From NCBI GenBank assembly GCA_033977485.1, contig CM066991.1, positions 51,872,850 to 51,936,849 on the forward strand: a DNA stretch of 64,000 nucleotides, given 5' to 3'. A program made the translations under genes and the position numbers. Of this stretch, positions 21,640 to 33,784 are shown in pieces. Below the pieces are notes generated by a model. The model was not told where the DNA came from. It searched no databases and saw nothing but the letters and a program-made list of their open reading frames with translations. The DNA comes from Hydrangea macrophylla. Its lineage: Eukaryota > Streptophyta > Magnoliopsida > Cornales > Hydrangeaceae. The stretch's first letter is position 1. The number at the start of each line of letters is the position of its first letter.

Positions 21640-24600
21640 GATAAAAAGCCCCATAGAATTCAAAATACGAGGACTTTAAATCGGTTAGATTGGATAAAGG
21701 CGAATGAAGGGTGGTGAACCTCACTCGTGGTTGTTGACATAAGGATTAAAATGGGATCAATCAAGTGGGCTTAATCCTTCCAGGCCCATACTTGGTCGAG
21801 GTTCCCATAATCGGTGACTCTACTAGGGATAGGCTAAAAGGGTTAGACTCCAAAACTTTCAAGGTTCTTCAACTCTGCATTATGAGGATCGCACGTGCAT
21901 TAGTTTTAGAAAGCTTGGGCAAACTAAGGTCAGGGCTTGCAACTCATCAGACCACCCCCGTTGAGGACTTCTCTTTCCTAGCATATACCTATGAGTATAA
22001 AAAACATGTCCACATACCATACCAAACCCTATAATGGGGGAGATATAGGACATCTCGTTGGGGGACCCTTGGACTCTATCCACCTTGATGCCTATAGTAG
22101 CCATAGATCCCAATCCTTTAGGGCTTGACCTGTTATGACAATGTGCGCACATATGCTTTATTTTTCCTTTGGGATTATGTGACATAATAAGGAAGCCTAT
22201 ACAATAAGTGATATATAGCCTTATCTAACACTAAAAGCACTCTGCCTAAATGAAATGCTCGCCACATGACATGAGGATGGTTTGCTTAGGTGTTATACTA
22301 GGATTATGAGCCACAAGTTCATAGGACGACGAATCATAACCTTGTTTGCGTCCTATTTGCTAGAGCTAGTCCTAATTAGACATACACTATCATGAACCCT
22401 GTCACACATTAAGTTCCAAGCATGGGAAAACTAGCGTGACATCGATTATAGTGGCCATTGAATGAAAAGGAATACTCGATGATGCGACTAGAACTTATAT
22501 GGCTATATGTTAATAGGTAGTTGTACAATCTATTTTCCTTCTCATAAGCATGCATAGCACTAAGAGGACCTAAAAAGGAAAAGATAATGAAAAAGATAAA
22601 AACAATTTTCCTAAATTAGACACATATGAGTATGCAGACTATCTAGAGATAGCTCCGAAGAAGACCGTGAGCACACATTCTTGGGTCTGTCCCCCTGGTT
22701 TAGGAAGATTAGTCTGAGTACAAGTACTGGGATACCTATGGACGAGGAACAAGAGAGAATAGAATAGTTAGAGGATACTTTGGCGCATTAGGGGTAACAA
22801 TTGCAGCTGATCATAGGCCATTTGGGGCAAACCACCATTAATCCACAAGGGGTGCCTGTTGTTGATCCACATACCACCTCCTTCACCTATTATACCTATG
22901 AACCATGTTGATCCAAATCCTATCAAGGAGGAGGATTGGTTCGATGATGGTGTACGCAAAGATTTTAGAAAAATCATGAAAGATAAGTTGGACTGCCTAG
23001 AAAGTATAGTGAGGAAGTCCCATGGTGTTGATGACTATCTGCTACACCTGGAAGGCTTCTTCAAGCCTTTAAAACTCAAAATGCCTGACAAATTCAAGAC
23101 GCCTAACCTTGAGAAGTTCAATGGGACTAGGTATCCTAAGAGCCATTTGAAGATGCATGTCACTACCCTCGGGCCTATGGGATTAGGGAATGAGCATTTG
23201 GCCCAGTTTTTTTCATGTTACTTGTTTGGAGGAGCCTTGTAATGGTTCTTGAATCTTGAATCCTCTAAGACTCATTTGTGGGAAGATATTGTGACTGAAT
23301 ATGTGAAGTACCAAGCTTGACATTATTATTAGGGACCTTGAGAGCACTAGGTAAGACAATCGGGAATCTTTTGCCAAGTTATTGACTTGTTGGAGGAAGA
23401 AGGCTACTGAAATGACTAATAGACCAACAAGGAAAAAAGCAGGTCCATATGATCATTAAGAATTTGTAACCTACCTAAAATGAATGTTTTTATTTCATAC
23501 CAATCACTACCTTTAAGCAATTGTTTGATGTGGGAACTAAGATAAAAGACACCTTAAGGGATGGAAAGATAAAGAAAGAGGAGAATATTCCAAGGAAGAG
23601 AACCACGGGAGGAAACTACTCAAATAACCACACCATACCTAATGTCAATGTCCTAAGTGATAACCAAAATACTAGCTCATTTTACCCGAAAAACAACTGC
23701 TGCTCTGAACTAAGAAAATTCATAACCCTCAGCCTGCCATTATCCACTATATTGAGTCGCCTCACTCAAAAAGGGCACCTCAAACCCTTAGACCCAAGAC
23801 CTCTACCTAACCCTCTCCCTCCTAACCACGACCCCTCCAAATACTATGCCTTCCATAAAGTACATGGCCACGATACCAACCGTTGCATCTAACTTTGCCA
23901 TGAGATCCAAGCATCCTTGATAACGTGGTCATTACACCCCCACCTCCACCAAATGTTACCCGCAGCCTATTGCCTAATTGCCATGTTGTTCCCCCACCAC
24001 AAAACATCAACCTCCTTATCCTCACCCCACTCTCCTATAACCCGATCATATACATTACCTCCCTAACTGAACCCAAACCTATTATTATCCTTTTTGAGGA
24101 TTTTGGGATTCACTTTTTGGATGATGATGAGGAATTTTGGGTGGATGAAGACCCCGACATAGATGACCTCTTTTACCTTGAGCAGTTAGACCTTGTCCTT
24201 GGAGAAGTTAAATGATGGAATGGGTAGTCGTCCGATGATTCCATTTGAGATGGCATTGAGATCAATGAGGGAGTTCTGGAATGCATATGGGGAAAAGGAG
24301 ATGTTCAACACTTGACTAGGACAGATAGACATTTTAAGCTACCATAACTAGAGGAAGTTTATCTAGAGAAAGAGATAGATAAAGAGAAAGGAAAGGCAGT
24401 GAGTGTGCCACAGAAAAAGAAAAAGAAGTGCTCAAGAAGACTTAGGCTAATATATCCATTTGGAGTTTGCTCATGGCTTCTACAAACCATAGGCAGGTGG
24501 TGCTTGAAGCCTTGAACTATCATGATGTGCCTATTGATACCACTCCTGAGCAATTGGTAGTCCTGACTAAGCTTATGGTGAAGACCTTGATTATATCCTT

Positions 24601-26205
24601 CACCGATGAGGACCTTCCTCCCGAGGTACCTTGTCACAATTGGCCACTCCATATCACTGTTCAGACATTAGGATAAGAGTTCCAGTAGTGTTGGTTGATA
24701 ATGGTTCTATGCTCAATTTATGTCCATTGTAAACCTTACAAGCTATGAGGATTCCGATGAACAAGCTACAAACCTCAGGCCAGTCTATTTGTGATTATGA
24801 TAATACTCAAAGGAAGGTGGTTGGGATTTTGAATCTACAAATTGTTGTTGGACACGTGAGTAGGAGAGTGGAGTTCCAAGTGATTGACATAGTTGCTTCT
24901 TTCAACCTGTTATTAAGGAGACCCTGGTTGCATGACATGTGGGTTGTGCCCTTGACCCTTCACCAAAAGATCAAGATGGTTGTTAAGGATTGAATAGTGT
25001 CTTGTTTGGAGATTTTGGGATCTGTACTGCTCAAGATAAGGTTGCTTTGGAGATACAGTTGCCCAAGAGAGATCCTACTCTTAGTGGGTTCGAGCTCGAT
25101 AAGATTAATGCTTTGGGAATGGAAGAGTCATTGGAGAAAGTTGCACTGTACCTTGACAATTATGCAAATCCCATGATAGCTCCTATTATGAATAAGATGA
25201 AGTTTTTCCTTGGCATGGGTTTAGGTTAAAGGCAGCAAGGGATAGCCAAATTTCCATAGTTTACTAGGCAAAAGAACAAAAATGGTTTGGGGTATACACT
25301 GAAAAAAGGGGAACAAGCAAGTCCAAGAACATTGAGTCTCTCAAGAAGACTCTCAATGGCTCTTTTATCGAAGAAGGGGAGGATTTTTACTACTATGGCT
25401 CCCCAGAGCCCTTGTACAACCATGATACGAAGAAGAGAATCCCTAGTTTTGAGATTTTCTTTGATTGTGAGCCATTGGGAGAGGAACAATGGTGCCAAGC
25501 TATGGAAGAGGGACAAGCTAAGAAGACCGTTCAACAAGACTGGGCTGAGAACATGGAACAAGGATCTATGAAGCTGCTATTGGGGGGATGGACCTAGTTA
25601 AAAAGAGGACAAAGACCAAGAGGTGATGGCATTACAAAATGAGAAGGTGGACGTCTCCAAGTTTATCGAAAAAGCCAAAGAGGAGCTCAAGAATTGGAAG
25701 TATGAGGATGCACCATACCCAAAAGGGGACTTTTCTAAGTGTCTCGAGTTTGTAATCAAATCTACACCTGTTAGTGGATAGGGGGGGTTGTTTTTCATTC
25801 TATTTGTGAGTCAGCTACTAGGGGAAAGAAGTCTGGTGAGTCTAGTGAGTCTGGTGTCAAGTCTGCTATCTAGTCAGTTAAAGATTTCCTAATTATTAAT
25901 AAAATGAACTCTGATTCTACTTACTCTGATGTGTCTAATTTTGAATATATAGATCTTAATAAAAATGCTGACATTTCCACTAATTTAAAATGCTTAATTA
26001 AAAAGGATGAAATTAAACCAGCTTAAAAAGTGGTAGAAGATACTTTATCAATAAATTTAGGTACTGAGGAGGATCCCTAAAAGTTCTAAATTAGTTCGAC
26101 ACTTAATCAATGCGAAATCCAACCCTAAAATTGTTCAACACAAAATCCCCCTTCATCTTGAAACCTGAAAAATAGAAGTTGAGGCAAATGAGACCAGAGC
26201 TAGCG
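21640..26205 (+). pseudogene. Decayed Tat/Ogre gag-protease block inside the Tekay element
   Basis: A Tat LTR end and PBS (CGGTGACTCTACTAGGGA at 21812-21829) are followed by a broken gag. The best gag piece (22859-23242) contains a LEKFNGTRYPKSHLKM motif and, after a stop, WFLNLE. A zinc-finger-like AFHKVHGHDTNRC lies near 23850-23890. The protease region follows: ISFTDEDLPPE near 24590-24620, an aspartic-protease VDNGS at about 24696-24710, then 24745-24993. Stops and frameshifts are frequent. The block ends with RQMRPELAL at about 26176-26205, the segment that precedes RT in Tat elements, and switches there to Tekay RT. No product is expected. Confidence 0.75.
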
Positions 26206-28870
26206 CTCTGGGGCGTAAAAAAAATGACGGATCTTTTCGACTCTATATAGACTACAGGGAGTTGAACAAAGTAACCATCAAGAATAAGTACCCACTATCG
26301 AGGATCAACGATTTGTTCGATTAGCTTTAGGGAGCGACAACATTTTTGAAGATTGATTTGAGATTAGGATACCATCAATTGTAGGTCAGATCGAAAGATG
26401 TGCCAAAAACTGTGTTCAGGACCAGATATGGTCATTACGAGTTTCTTATGATGTTGTTCAGAATGACCAATGCTCCAACAATGTTCATAGATTTGATGAA
26501 TAGGGTATTCAGGCCCTACCAAGATCAGTTTATTATTATCTTCATCAATGATATTCTGATTTATTCCAAAACCAAAGAAGAGCATGAGAAGCATATACAG
26601 ATTTTATTACAGACACTTAGAGATAATCGTTTATAAGCAAAGTTTAACAAGTGCGAATTTTGGCTCAAAGAAGTCAAGTATTTGGGACATGTTGTTTCTA
26701 AGAATAGAATTTCTATGGATACTTCAAAGATTGGTGTAGTAATAGATTGGAAAAGACCAAGTAACGCTTCAGAAGTTAGGAGCTTTCTTGGTCTAGCTAG
26801 CTATTATCGGAGATTCATAGAAGGTTTTTCCAAAAATTATAGCCCCATCCACTGGACTTATGAAGAAGAATTTGAAGTTTGGGTGGGAGGATAGGCACGA
26901 ATGAGTGTTCTAGGAGTTAAAAAAGAGATTAACTTCAGCGCCAGTGCTTGTAATTTCAAAGAGCGGCGAGAGGTACACCATTTATAGTGATACATCGTAC
27001 CAAAAATTAGGGTGTGTGCTAATACAAGATAGGAAGGTTATAGCATATGGCTCAAGACAGTTGAAGCCTTATGAAATGAACTACCCTATGCACGATCTTG
27101 AGTTAGCTATAATCATTTTTGCCCTAAAAATCTGGAGACATTACCTCTTTGGAGAGCAATTCGATTTATTTTTAGACCATAAGAGCTTGAGGTATTTGTT
27201 TTTGTAGAAGGAACTCAACATGAGATAGAGGAGGTGGATGGAATTATTAAAAGATTACAAATTTACTTTGTAGTGCCATCCCGGTAAGGTAAATGTAGTC
27301 ACATACGCACTAAACCGATAATCTAGCAGGATAGTTGCTTCCTTTATGATTTGGGAATAGAGAGCATTGGAGACCGTACCAGGATTCAATCTTCAACCAG
27401 TATAATCAGAAGAAGGACGACACTTTGGGTGTCTTATGGTTCAATTGACACTCATTGGTCGTGTTTAGGAAGCTCAATAGAAGGATGAGGAATTAAAGGA
27501 GTGGTTCACCAAAGTTTTTGCAAAGGAACCAAAAGGGTGGAGTACCAAACTAGATTGAGGATTTAGATGCTGAGGTCGACTTTTCATACCTAATGTAGAA
27601 AAGCTCAGAACAGACATACTAGATGAGGCACACAAGTCTAGATTGACCGTCCACCCATGAGGAACAAAGATGTACAAGGATCTAAAGAGGAACTTTTGGT
27701 GGAAAGGCATGAAAGAAGAAGTTGCCGAACATGTATCCAAGTGTTTCACATGTCAGAAAGTCAAATCAGAGCACCAGAAATCGTCCGGATCCTATAACCA
27801 CTACCGATTCTGGAATGGAAGTGGGAACATGTCATAATGGACATCGTGGTCCGATTGTCGAGGTTGCAACAAGGTCATGATGCCATTTGGGTAACAGTAG
27901 TTCGGTTAACGAAGTTTGCTTATTTAATTGCCTACAGCACGAATTATCTAGCAGAGAGACTAAGTCAGATGTATATTCAGGAAGTAGTGAGACTTCATGG
28001 TATTCTAGTCTCGATAGTGTAGGATCGTGACTCAAGGTTCACCTCAAGATTTTGGAAGAGTCTGCAAACGGCCATGGGAACTTCTCTGAGATTAAGTTCT
28101 ACTTTTCATCCATATACTGATGGACAGACCGAGCGGACGAATCAAGTTATGGAGGATATGCTTAGAGCATGCGTGATTGACTTCGAGAGTTCATAGGAAG
28201 CCCACTTACTCGTAATTAAGTCGTGTATAACAACAGTTACTACTCGAGCATAGGGATAGCAACATTTGATGCATTACATGGGAGACCATGTTGTTCACCA
28301 TTATGTTGGCCAGAAGTCAGAGATGGGAAACTTCTTGGACCTGATATGGTAAGAGAAACAAGTGAGAAGATCAACATAGTCTGAGAGCAGATGAAAGCCA
28401 CACAAAGTAGATAAAAGAGCTATGCGGATAAACGTCGGAAGTATCTGGAGTTTAGAGTAAGAGATCATGTATTTCTCAAAGTGTCTCTAGTACAAGGTGT
28501 TAGATTTAGAAAACAGAAGGGGAAGCTATCACCTCGCTACATTGGACCTTTTGATATCCTTGATCGTGTAGGCAAGGTCGCTTATAAACTCGCACTACTG
28601 CCGAGAATGTCTAGAGTATACAACGTTTTTCAAATAAGTATGTTGAGGAAGTACATTCACGGTTCAATACTAATAATTGACTTAAAGGATATCGAAGTGA
28701 ATGACAACATGACTCATCATGAGAGGCCAGCACGTATAATGGTTAGAGAGACCAAGAAGCTGAGGAATAAGGAAATTCCTTTGGTAAAGGTACAATGGAG
28801 CCATCATGACGAGAGAGAAGCATTCTAGGAGATGGAATTAGAAATATGCATAAAGTATCTAGAGTTTTCT
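26206..28870 (+). pseudogene. Tekay/Del chromovirus pol remnant: RT, RNase H, integrase, chromodomain
   Basis: Collinear decayed frames. [22 protein letters not shown] near 26225, and the active-site box reads FIND instead of FIDD near 26540, so a catalytic Asp is lost. RNase H: 26944-27207 ([22 protein letters not shown]). Integrase: an HHCC zinc finger near 27650-27770 (CFTCQKVK), a core with [24 protein letters not shown] near 27830-28140, and a GPF-type C-terminus at 28540. A chromodomain-like tail follows at 28690-28830 (ETKKLRNKEIPLVKVQW). Many in-frame stops (for example 26636, 26892, 27208, 28021) make it non-functional. The chromodomain assigns it to the Tekay/Del lineage. Confidence 0.9.
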
Positions 28871-29989
28871 AGGATTAGCTTACTCATATTTCGGGTTAAA
28901 AAACTCCTTATTATATGTATATACGATCAGTTTGTTCCTCTCTTTGTTGTTTATGATGATGCATGTACGCTTGGGTGTATGTCTGGAGACTTGGGGAAAA
29001 GCTTCCTTTGAAAAGCAACCCCGAGCGCTCGAGCCTCGAGAACTCGAGTCACGTGAGCGGTCGAGCCCTTTTTAGGGTAAAATTACTATTTTGCCCTTGG
29101 GACTCAAAAGCCTATAAATACCAAGCTAAACCTCAGCATTTGCACATATGTTATTATAGAAAATAGAGAGCTTGTCTTGAGAGATCCTCATCTTCATACA
29201 TTTACATACACAATACATGATACAACATCTCATTCATACACAAACACACGGATACACTTATAACTGAAGTTTTGGAGTTAAGAGATTGAAGAATTAAGGA
29301 GATCATAGCTTGAAGTTAAAATTGGAGATCATAAGCTAAAGCTTTCTCAACATCTATTCATATTTTCATCATCTACTCACATTATTTGCTTGTGTGAGTA
29401 TCTAATCTTACTAAGATACCTGTAGAAATGGATTTTATATGAGTTAGTAAATATGCATGTGATCCATTGTGGTTATAACTCTTGTATGGGAAGTAAAACG
29501 AAGTATCAAGCTAAGTAATAGTGAATTGGTAGTTTTGATGATCATCCAAACATGTCCTAAGCTTATATGAGTGTAGATTTTCATTTAGAATCCCTTAGAT
29601 TCTGTTTTTACAAGTTTTCATAACTTGCATATCACATTAGAACTCATTTCTGAATTTGCATGTAGATTAAACTTAGGATCTGTTTACTGTCAAGTCCGAG
29701 CGCTCGAGCTTGGACGGAGCACTCACGTCCTGAGCACTCGAGCACACTGAGCGCTCAAGCACGTTCGACAGTTTTTATTATGTTGCTTGTTTTATATACT
29801 TGGATCAGATGATTATTAGTTTTATGTATGAATATGAGATATTAATATATAAATTAGTCCTTGTATGTCCACTTATCACACGAACACTTAGGTCACTCGT
29901 TAATTTGTGATCCATGCTTAGTTGCGTAGCTGTTAGTTCTTGATGCCCCTACTTCTAACATATAGCAGTTAAGCAAATAAGGTCCTTGC
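28871..29989 (+). mobile_element. Tekay-related 3' LTR, partial
   Basis: From about 28990 the sequence resembles 19210-19900 of the left LTR: the CCCGAGCGCTCGAGC cluster (29021-29070), a 'TTTGCCCTTGGGACTC' block, TATAAATA at 29113-29120, and a second palindrome cluster at 29695-29765. The first 0.9 kb of a complete LTR is missing and the right part is cut near 29990 where Tat leader DNA begins. Divergence from 18281-21483 is high, so these may be LTRs of two related elements. Confidence 0.55.
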
Positions 29990-31930
29990 CATATAGACTG
30001 TGCTATCTTTTCTTTCCAAGATGATCACCGTTATGGAAAGGGTGAGAAAGACAGGTTTGTTCTTTGAGGAATGAGAATCTGGGAAATTTTGTAAACAGAG
30101 ATTTTTGGAAATCTGGGTGATTTTTGGTAGGGTTTCTAGGAAACAGGGATTTTTGGGAAATCTGACTAAATTTTGGAAGAGTTTCTAGAAAACAAGGATT
30201 TTTGGGAAATCTGGTGAATTTTGGCAGAGTTTCCGGGAGAAGTAGGTATTATTGGGTGAGTTTCTGGGAAACAGGAACTTCTGGGAAGCTTGGGTAGATT
30301 TTGGTAGAGGTTCGGGAGGAAATGTTTTTGGGAAACTCTAAGTGAATTTTGGCAGAGTTTTTGGGGAACAAAGATCTTAGGTAGAGCATGCGAAATTTAG
30401 CAGACTCTTAGGGAAGCAAGGACTTTTGGGAGATTTTGGCAGGAGTTCGATGGGAACAAGCATTTTCTAGAATGAGTAATTCTTGGGACACAACTTTCAT
30501 ACAACCTTCAAAAACTTGTGTCTACCTCTCTCCTATGTCACTGTGGGGTCCAGTGATGTCACAGGAGAGGGATAGACACATCTTTTTTGAAGGTTGTATG
30601 AAAGTTGTATGAAAGTTGTGTCCCAAGAATTACCCTTCTAGAATTTTGGGTGAAACAAGGATATTTGGGGAGTTTGAACAAGGTTTCTGGGAGAAACAAG
30701 AATATCTGGGTGGTTCAGACAGAGTTTCTGGGCGAAACTGACATATTTGGGTGAGTTAGATAGAATTTTTGGGAGGAATAGATATATCAGGATTCTTGAG
30801 AGAAATAGGGATTTCTGGGAAATCTGGGTAGAGTTTTTGGGAGAAACTGAAATTTCTTGAAATCTGTGAGTTTTGGACAAAGATTTTGGAAGAAACAGAT
30901 ATTTTTGGGTGAGTTAGACAGAGTTTTTGGGAGACACTAGAAAGTCAGAGTTTCTGGGAAAAACAAGGTAAATTGGGAAAAGTTTCTAGGAAAAGTAGGA
31001 ATTTCAAGGTCTCTGGAAGAAACAAGGATTTTTGTGAAATCTAGGTGGATTGGACAGAGTTTTTGGGAGAAACTGGCATATATGACAATTTTTGGGAGAA
31101 ACAGGAATTTTAGAGTTTCTTGGGGAAACAGGGGTTTCCGTGTGACTTGGATAGAGTTGCTAAGAGAGGCAGAGATATCTGGATGGTTCGGACAGAGTTT
31201 CAGGGAGGAACAAGTATATTGGAGTTTCTGGGAGAAACTGAGATTTCTGGTTAATCTAGGGAGTAATAGGGATTTATGGAAATTTTGGGCAGAGTTTCTA
31301 GGAAAAACTGGAATATACGGTGGGAGAAGGTGATGATGGTGATCATATTATCTAGCAAGTTTTCATACTCTTATACCTTTAGACGTACAAACAAGGTTTG
31401 CGGTGTATATCTTTGTGAACACAAAGCATACATTCTTATCATGGTGCCTAGGCAGGTCGACTCAATGTGATCACATGTGAGCAATTGCCTTAGGAATCAT
31501 AAGAAAGAGGTTCTGTTCTATGCGACATAAGCGTCTACACCACGCAGGTAATCCCACTAGGGCATACACTAGTTATATCACATTGTCTTATCTGAAAAGA
31601 TAAATCAACAGTCCTATGAAAGGTTCTACATGAATCAATATGCAAAGGCTAGTTTAGTCAAAGAGGATCTGTTGACGAGAGTTCTAATATGCCGTCAGAT
31701 AGACGGTATGAAAGTTTTTACCCTTTTTGATATACCTTAGAAGGTACAGTATCAATAGTGACCTGTGCCCTGGCACAGCAAGACCTAAACAATGTCAGCG
31801 CCGCGTTTTAGACATAGTCGGAGGGGGAAATGCAGTAGTGCAATGCGGTGACCAAACACAATAAAAAGACGATTTTAAGGATGCTTCTTAGGAGTCAAAC
31901 CTCTGTATTATTTTGTTTGAAAAATAAAAA
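29990..31930 (-). mobile_element. Tat-type 5' leader with tandem repeats, minus orientation
   Basis: On the minus strand this is the leader following the PBS at 31931-31948. The 31330-31870 part matches the plus-strand leader at 4980-5520 in inverted orientation; 29990-31330 is a decayed minisatellite built on GTTTCTGGGAGAAAC. No gag start is reached. A MITE (30474-30635) is inserted in the repeat. Confidence 0.7.
30474..30635. mobile_element. Mutator-like MITE, 162 bp, 9-bp TSD TTCTAGAAT
   Basis: Nearly the whole element is an inverted repeat: GAGTAATTCTTGGGACACAA on the left pairs with the complement at the right end (GTTGTGTCCCAAGAATTACCC), continuing through TTTCATACAACCTTC and the GTGTCTA...CTCTCCT segment to a short loop. 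Exact 9-bp direct repeats TTCTAGAAT flank it at 30465-30473 and 30636-30644. A 9-bp duplication with long TIRs points to the Mutator superfamily. The right arm has an extra TATGAAAGTTG unit. Confidence 0.85.
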
Positions 31931-31948
31931 TCCCCAACAGAGTCGCCA
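31931..31948 (-). promoter_or_regulatory. Tat-type primer-binding site, minus strand
   Basis: Complement of TGGCGACTCTGTTGGGGA, one base from the plus-strand PBS at 4906-4923. It fixes the element as minus-oriented with its LTR end at about 31952. Confidence 0.85.
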
Positions 31949-31951
31949 GAT

Positions 31952-32689
31952 TGTGGACACGCCGCCTCCGGGAGTCCACTCCCCTTTTTCTTCCGAGGTT
32001 TCGAAATCAATTTTCCTTTGAAATGTTTGAAGAAAAGAAAAAAAAAAGTATGTGAAAACAGATACAAATTCGCCACTTGGCTTTAGGGAACCAAGAAACC
32101 CAATTTGACTCACCGAAATGGATAAAGGGCACCGCCCCTTCCTAACCAAAGAACTTGGCTCGGGGTTTTGGCACGAGAGAGAAAGGAGCCTTTCTCATGA
32201 CTAAAACACCCTCAACTCACCCCGTCTTGATGGGCCTCAATTAGCATCAAAATAATCATCTTATACTATGTTTGGTTCGACAGTTAATATTTATGATAGG
32301 TATATTAAATTGCATAAGAATTTTCAAATGGAAGATCAAAAGATAAGATATCATTCATAAGATTTAAGCCAAGTATCACACAATGCAAAGGTGAAAGATC
32401 ACACAAACAAACCTAAGAAAAATCATCTAATCACATAACAAGTAATCAAGTTTTCCTAATCTACAAGGGACATGGATTGTTCTTGAAACAAATAAATCAA
32501 AGAAACAAAGATGCTTAGCAAGCTAGAATGTATGCATGTTGATTCTTGAGAAAGAAGACTTCTCAATCCCCTATTTGCACCCAAAAATGGCCAAAGGTTT
32601 TTGCACCCGAGTGAGTTGTTGAGATGGGCTTGGAGATGATCGGCCCAAGACTTATCCAAGAGTGGCCGGCCAAAACGTTGCAAAGGCCT
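31952..32689 (-). mobile_element. Tat-type LTR end, minus orientation (truncated)
   Basis: Starts in the plus direction with TGTGGACAC, the complement of an LTR end. 31960-32260 matches the end of the plus-strand Tat LTR (CTCGTACCAAAACCCCGA block, inverted). The rest is AT-rich LTR-like DNA. It gives way near 32690 to an unrelated plus-strand LTR, so most of the LTR is missing. Confidence 0.6.
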
Positions 32690-33748
32690 ATCGGGCTCAA
32701 GAAGACACCATTCATGGGGACAAGGCTGTTATCTCAGCTTAGTGAAGCCTGATAGGCAATATGGGTCAGATGCTGACCAGTTGGGCAATGTCCTTGCAAA
32801 AGTAAGCAGTTGTAAGCCTGATAGGTGATGATAGTGGCATGCCCGATGATCGGACACCATATGCGGATATGATAATAAAAGCTGGGGTGCATGAGCCCGA
32901 TTGGTCAGGAGTATTTATAAAATTGTCATCGGACATGGAAGTCGGAAAGCATGATAAGTGGAAATTGCAAACCCGATGAAGTTAAACGTCTAATCACGTG
33001 TTCGATGGATAAAAAGATAAGGCATTTCTGTTCGTAGCTATCAAGGTGATGTCACCTTGAAATTAAGGAGGCGGAGTCCTTTTTGGAAAGGATTTGACCA
33101 TATACAGCTGGTGATGAGAGTATCACGAGAATATTGGGGTTGATCCAACCAGGATAAAGATAAGGAAGTAAGTAGAGAGTGGGAAGGATTCTGCAATCAA
33201 TGTCTTACTTAGGGCACAATTCAAGGAGTTCTTGCCATATCCCGGCTGTTAAAGGCCGCTATAAAAGTAAAGGTAGACCAACCATGCCAAGTCACTCCGC
33301 GTCATCTCGAAAACAGCACTCATACGTTCAAAGTAGTCAAACCTTTGTGTGTTTGTTATTATGCGTCCATAGCATCCGTCGCAAATAGGTCTATTCCTCT
33401 TTGTTACTTTTACTATTTTCACTCTTTTGAACAATCAGAGCATGTTCTGATCCAGTTCTTTGGTTCTTGTATTATTTTTCCAAACATTCAATAAAATACC
33501 TTCGTATTTTGTTAATCATTTGTGATTGTTTACTTTGTAAACTCTTGCACTAATTGGCTTGTGCGCTTTAGTACTGCCATAGGATTTTTGGTGAGGGTAC
33601 TTTCCTACTCATCACACACAATCACCTTTTAGAAGTCAGATCTCAAAGCCTTGAGTATCACTCACTCAAGCGTATAAGAAATTAGTTTGCACACACACTG
33701 AGCCCATTTGGCTCTGGCACACCTGTGCAAAACTACAAGCAAACATTT
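32690..33748 (+). mobile_element. Retand-like 5' LTR
   Basis: Non-coding DNA with TATAAAAG near 33257, a CT-rich leader, and an end at about 33745 (AAGCAAACA) followed by a PBS-like AGCATGCCCGGTGGGACC at 33750-33767. The start near 32690 is only approximate. The downstream gag supports a Tat-lineage (Retand-type) Ty3/gypsy element. Confidence 0.5.
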
Positions 33749-33784
33749 TAGCATGCCCGGTGGGACCCGTAGTGCTAAGACATG

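Noticed and set aside
28481..28828. 115-codon frame as a separate gene
   Set aside because: It is the integrase C-terminus and chromodomain of the decayed Tekay pol, not an independent host chromodomain gene.
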